From Burkholderia diffusa (lineage in GTDB: Bacteria > Pseudomonadota > Gammaproteobacteria > Burkholderiales > Burkholderiaceae), in contig NZ_CABVPN010000002.1 of NCBI RefSeq assembly GCF_902499115.1, positions 295,685 to 359,684 of the forward strand: DNA of 64,000 nt, in the 5' to 3' direction. The position numbers and the translations under genes are program-made. The stretch's first letter is position 1. Every line of letters begins with the position of its first letter. Shown piece by piece: positions 61,621 through 64,000 of this stretch. Below the pieces are notes generated by a model that saw only the letters and a program-made list of their open reading frames with translations, had not been told where the DNA came from and made no database searches.

Positions 61621-62178
61621 TCAGGTGAACACCCAGATCACACGCGCCGGGGCATCGCCCAGGTTCGCGTAACGGAACCGCTTGTGCGCGGGAAGCTGGA
61701 ATGCGTCGTTCGGGCCGAGCGTGATGGGTATGTCGTCGCCGTCGATCCAGATCGTCAGCTCGCCTTCGAGCACGAAGCCGCCCTGCTCGTCGCTGTCGTC
61801 GACGGAGCGCTCGCCGCTGCTCGCCCCGGGCGCGAGATGACTCTCCAGGATCGAGAAGCGCGAACGCATGTTCGGCGACACGAGGATGTCCGTGATGCCG
61901 GCCGCGTAATACACGGTGCGCCGCTCGTCGGGCCGTGTGACCCACGGCACGCTGCGCGGTTTGCTGAGGCTGTAGAAATACGTGGTCGGCACGCCGAGCG
62001 CCTCGCCGATCGCGGTGAGATCCGCGACCGTCGGGCGCGACAGCCCGCGCTCGACCTGCGATAGAAAGCCGACGGAGCGGCCGATCCGTTCCGCGAGATC
62101 GTTGAGCGTGACCTTGCGATGCTTGCGCAGATCGCGGATCAGGATTGCCAGACTTTCTATCTCTTCCTGCTCGTTCAT
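61621..62178 (-). CDS. XRE-cupin regulator, PuuR-like
   Basis: 185 residues from ATG at 62178. HTH_3 at about 12-68 (LIRDLRKHRKVTLNDLAERI, RSVGFLSQVERGLSRPTVA), then a cupin_2 domain (GERSVDDSDEQGGFVLEGEL, ITLGPNDAFQLPAHKRFRYA). Same architecture as PuuR, the putrescine-responsive repressor. Lies between puuB and puuA, and probably controls them through the TTTCA repeats upstream of puuB. Confidence 0.88.
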   Translation of the reverse strand: MNEQEEIESLAILIRDLRKHRKVTLNDLAERIGRSVGFLSQVERGLSRPTVADLTAIGEALGVPTTYFYSLSKPRSVPWVTRPDERRTVYYAAGITDILVSPNMRSRFSILESHLAPGASSGERSVDDSDEQGGFVLEGELTIWIDGDDIPITLGPNDAFQLPAHKRFRYANLGDAPARVIWVFT

Positions 62179-62194
62179 GATGGATTCCGGTGCG

Positions 62195-63484
62195 TCAGAC
62201 GGTATCGCGCAAACGGTACCAGGCCTTGCCGATCGCTTCCAGCGGCGCGGCGAGGCGGTCGCCGCCCGGGAAGCGCGGGTTGCGGATGCGCTGGTACAGC
62301 GCGAGCAGGCGATCGTCGCCGAGCACGGCGTCGGCGACCGCGCGCGCGCCGGCGAGCGTCGGCAACACACCGTGCCCCGAGAAGCCCTGCAGCCAGAAAC
62401 GCTGGCCGCGACGGCCGATGTCCGGCGTGCGTCGCATGCTGATGTCGATGTGGCCACCCCACGCGTAGTCGAGCGACACGCCGGCCAGTTGCGGGAACAC
62501 GCGTTCAAGGTGCGGGCGCGTCGCGGCCGCGATGTCGGCCGGAATCCCGCCGAGATACGTGCAGCCGCCGCCGAACAGCAGGCGGTTGTCCGGGCTGAGG
62601 CGAAAGTAGTCGGGCACGAACTGGTTGTCGATCACGCAACTGTTGCGCGGCAGCAGCGAGCGTGCGACGTCTGGCGCGAGCGGCGCGGTCGCGACCTGGT
62701 AGGTGCCGACCGGCAGCAACCGGCGCGACAGTTCGGGATCGAGTTGGTCGACATACGCGTTGCACGCGAGCACCAGCACGTCCGCGCGCACCTCGCCGTG
62801 CGCGGTGCGGGCAACGTGACCGCCCTCGGTCTCGCGATACTCGAGCACGCGGCTTTGCTCGAAGATACGGGCGCCGGCCCGTTCGATCGTCTGCGCGAGA
62901 CCGAGCGCGAGCTTCAGTGGATTCAGATGGCCGGCCTCGGGATCGTGGAGCGCGGCGAGATAGCGCGCGCTGCCGATCCACTCGGGTATCTCGTCCTGCC
63001 CGATCACGCGCAGGCGGTCGTAGCCCCAGCGCTGCGCTGCCTCGTCGCGGGCCTGCGCGAGCATCGCGACGCGACGCGGCCGCACCGCGGCCCACAGACT
63101 GCCAGGCCGGTAGTCGATGTCGAAGCCGTGCCGCGCGGGCAGTTCGCGCACTTCGGCCGCGGCCCAGCGCATGCTGTCCCACAGCACGCGCGCGCCGGCG
63201 CGGCCGAGCGAATCCTCGAGCGGCTGCATGTCGCACGACCAACCGAGCAGCGCCTGTCCGCCGTTGCGGCCCGATGCGGCCCACGCGACGCGACTCGCTT
63301 CGAGCACGACCACGCGCTTGCCCGCGAGCGCGAGGCGCAATGCCGTATGCAGCCCGCTGAAGCCCGCGCCGACGACCAGTACGTCGGCGTCGACGCGTTC
63401 GTCCAGTTCGGGCCGCCGCGGAATCGGCGCCGGATAAGTGCCGGCGTAGTAGGTTGCGACGTGACGGTCGGACTGCACGAACAT
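62195..63484 (-). CDS. puuB: Gamma-glutamylputrescine oxidase-like FAD enzyme
   Basis: 429 residues from ATG at 63484; an upstream in-frame ATG at 63520 lies inside the operator repeats and is less likely. DAO family: VDADVLVVGAGFSGLHTALR (FAD dinucleotide site), SRVAWAASGRNGGQALLGWS, YLGGIPADIAAATRPHLE and FWLQGFSGHGVLPTLAGARA. Oxidises gamma-glutamylputrescine to the aldehyde with H2O2. Ends 16 nt before the regulator gene. Confidence 0.88.
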   Translation of the reverse strand: MFVQSDRHVATYYAGTYPAPIPRRPELDERVDADVLVVGAGFSGLHTALRLALAGKRVVVLEASRVAWAASGRNGGQALLGWSCDMQPLEDSLGRAGARVLWDSMRWAAAEVRELPARHGFDIDYRPGSLWAAVRPRRVAMLAQARDEAAQRWGYDRLRVIGQDEIPEWIGSARYLAALHDPEAGHLNPLKLALGLAQTIERAGARIFEQSRVLEYRETEGGHVARTAHGEVRADVLVLACNAYVDQLDPELSRRLLPVGTYQVATAPLAPDVARSLLPRNSCVIDNQFVPDYFRLSPDNRLLFGGGCTYLGGIPADIAAATRPHLERVFPQLAGVSLDYAWGGHIDISMRRTPDIGRRGQRFWLQGFSGHGVLPTLAGARAVADAVLGDDRLLALYQRIRNPRFPGGDRLAAPLEAIGKAWYRLRDTV

Positions 63485-63495
63485 GCGGATTCCCG

Positions 63496-63543
63496 TGAAA
63501 TTTTCATCGCCAAATTTCATGAAAAATTAGCACGACAATTTCA
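63496..63543 (-). promoter_or_regulatory. Operator repeats upstream of puuB
   Basis: Three TTTCA-type elements in an AT-rich patch: TGAAA-T-TTTCA (63496-63506), TTTCATGAAA (63515-63524, perfect palindrome) and TTTCA (63539-63543). Candidate sites for the PuuR-like repressor encoded downstream. Confidence 0.6.
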
Positions 63544-63606
63544 CGAGAGCAAGCGGGAGAATGAAGTCTGAGGAAATCCGACGTGACCCTGGAGTCCGAG
63601 GTGACC

Positions 63607-63955
63607 TTACCCCGCCGAGTACACCGTTCGTAAGTTAATGGTCTCGGCGGTTTTCGGTTGATGCAATTGCCCGAATTGGTCCGGCGCCAATTGCCCCAAC
63701 GCACTATGCGGACGCACCGAGTTGTAGTCGCGCGCCACGCTTCGATTCGCCTGCGTACATCGTCGAGACTGACGAACGCATGCTGATTCAAACACTCTTC
63801 ACGCAGTCGGCCGTTGAAGCTCTCGATGTGAGCGTTCTCCACCGGTTTGCCGGGCCGAATGACCTGCGGTTTTACGCCGTGCTCGTGTGCCCAGGCGTCG
63901 AGCGCCTTGCTGACGAACTCCGGGCCGTAGTACATGCAGAATGTCAGCCATCAGG
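63607..63955 (-). pseudogene. IS3-family transposase (OrfB) remnant, frameshifted
   Basis: Integrase-core C-terminus read right to left: GPEFVSKALDAWAHEHGVKP, IRPGKPVENAHIESFNGRLR, EECLNQHAFVSLDDV, RRRIEAWR in one frame. A frameshift follows, with DYNSVRPHSALGQLAPDQFG and KTAETINLRTVYSAG in another frame. Upstream of GPEF the expected DN motif is replaced by YY and similarity is lost, so the 5' part is missing or rearranged. Similar repeats TCCGAcGTGACC and TCCGAgGTGACC lie at 63579-63605, next to its end. Confidence 0.75.
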
Positions 63956-64000
63956 GGTAACGGGCATCCTTTGGATTGCCCGCTCATCGCCCGCCGGAGG

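Noticed and set aside
1..64000. CRISPR arrays, rRNA and tRNA genes
   Set aside because: No regularly spaced repeats and no recognisable tRNA or rRNA segments were seen by reading; a covariance-model scan would be decisive.

Overview
The window is high-GC DNA (about two-thirds G+C by eye) with dense, mostly co-oriented operons. The gene content (Ralstonia/Burkholderia-type type III secretion genes, LuxR-type regulators, OprB porin, PHB metabolism, AsnB, periplasmic trehalase) points to a Burkholderia, most likely the B. cepacia complex and probably a secondary chromosome. The species call is inference. No rRNA, tRNA, CRISPR array or intact prophage was seen.

Layout. (1) 1-16 kb: a type III secretion system (T3SS) core, all on the minus strand, read sctV-sctS-sctC-sctD-small helical protein-sctI-sctJ-sctK-sctL-sctN-sctO-sctT-sctU. 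asnB follows on the same strand, and a truncated lytic transglycosylase lies at the left edge. sctQ, sctR and translocator genes are not in the window. (2) 16-18 kb: two divergent LuxR-type regulators with autoinducer-domain-like N-termini and no luxI. (3) 18-23 kb: an Nramp-related metal transporter and an OprB porin transcribed divergently. Each is preceded by a mini-ORF starting D-S/T-C-x-x-C and by a second small ORF. (4) 23-31 kb: treA, a DHA2-type MFS exporter, an orphan minus-strand promoter/terminator unit (small RNA or microprotein), a YcaQ-like glycosylase, DUF1653, two GNATs, a HAD phosphatase and DUF4142. (5) 31-38 kb: lysR/lysA, then a polar amino-acid ABC transporter operon ending in metC and a DUF3088 gene. 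(6) 38-45.4 kb: a NarL-type regulator divergent from DUF2589, DUF2589-like and GH24 lysozyme genes, then a PHB depolymerase, a phasin-like protein and three tandem paralogues of unknown function. (7) 45-51 kb: EamA exporter, MocR regulator, and nadM-nadV nicotinamide salvage. (8) 51-58.4 kb: a divergent island: DUF350, SPFH, DUF4178, a tiny lipoprotein and AdoMet decarboxylase on one side; a membrane-anchored spermidine-synthase-like enzyme and a FAD oxidoreductase on the other. (9) 58.5-64 kb: amidase, LprI-like protein, a GNAT pseudogene, puuA/puuR-like/puuB polyamine catabolism genes, and a decayed IS3-family transposase at the edge.

Best candidates for undescribed biology: the paired CxxC mini-ORFs in front of the Nramp-type and porin transcription units; a SctU whose autocleavage NPTH motif reads YSSS; the DUF2589/lysozyme/tandem-paralogue island; the polyamine-membrane island (DUF350/SPFH/DUF4178/SpeD/SpeE-like/FAD oxidase); and the orphan transcription unit at 26.5-26.7 kb.
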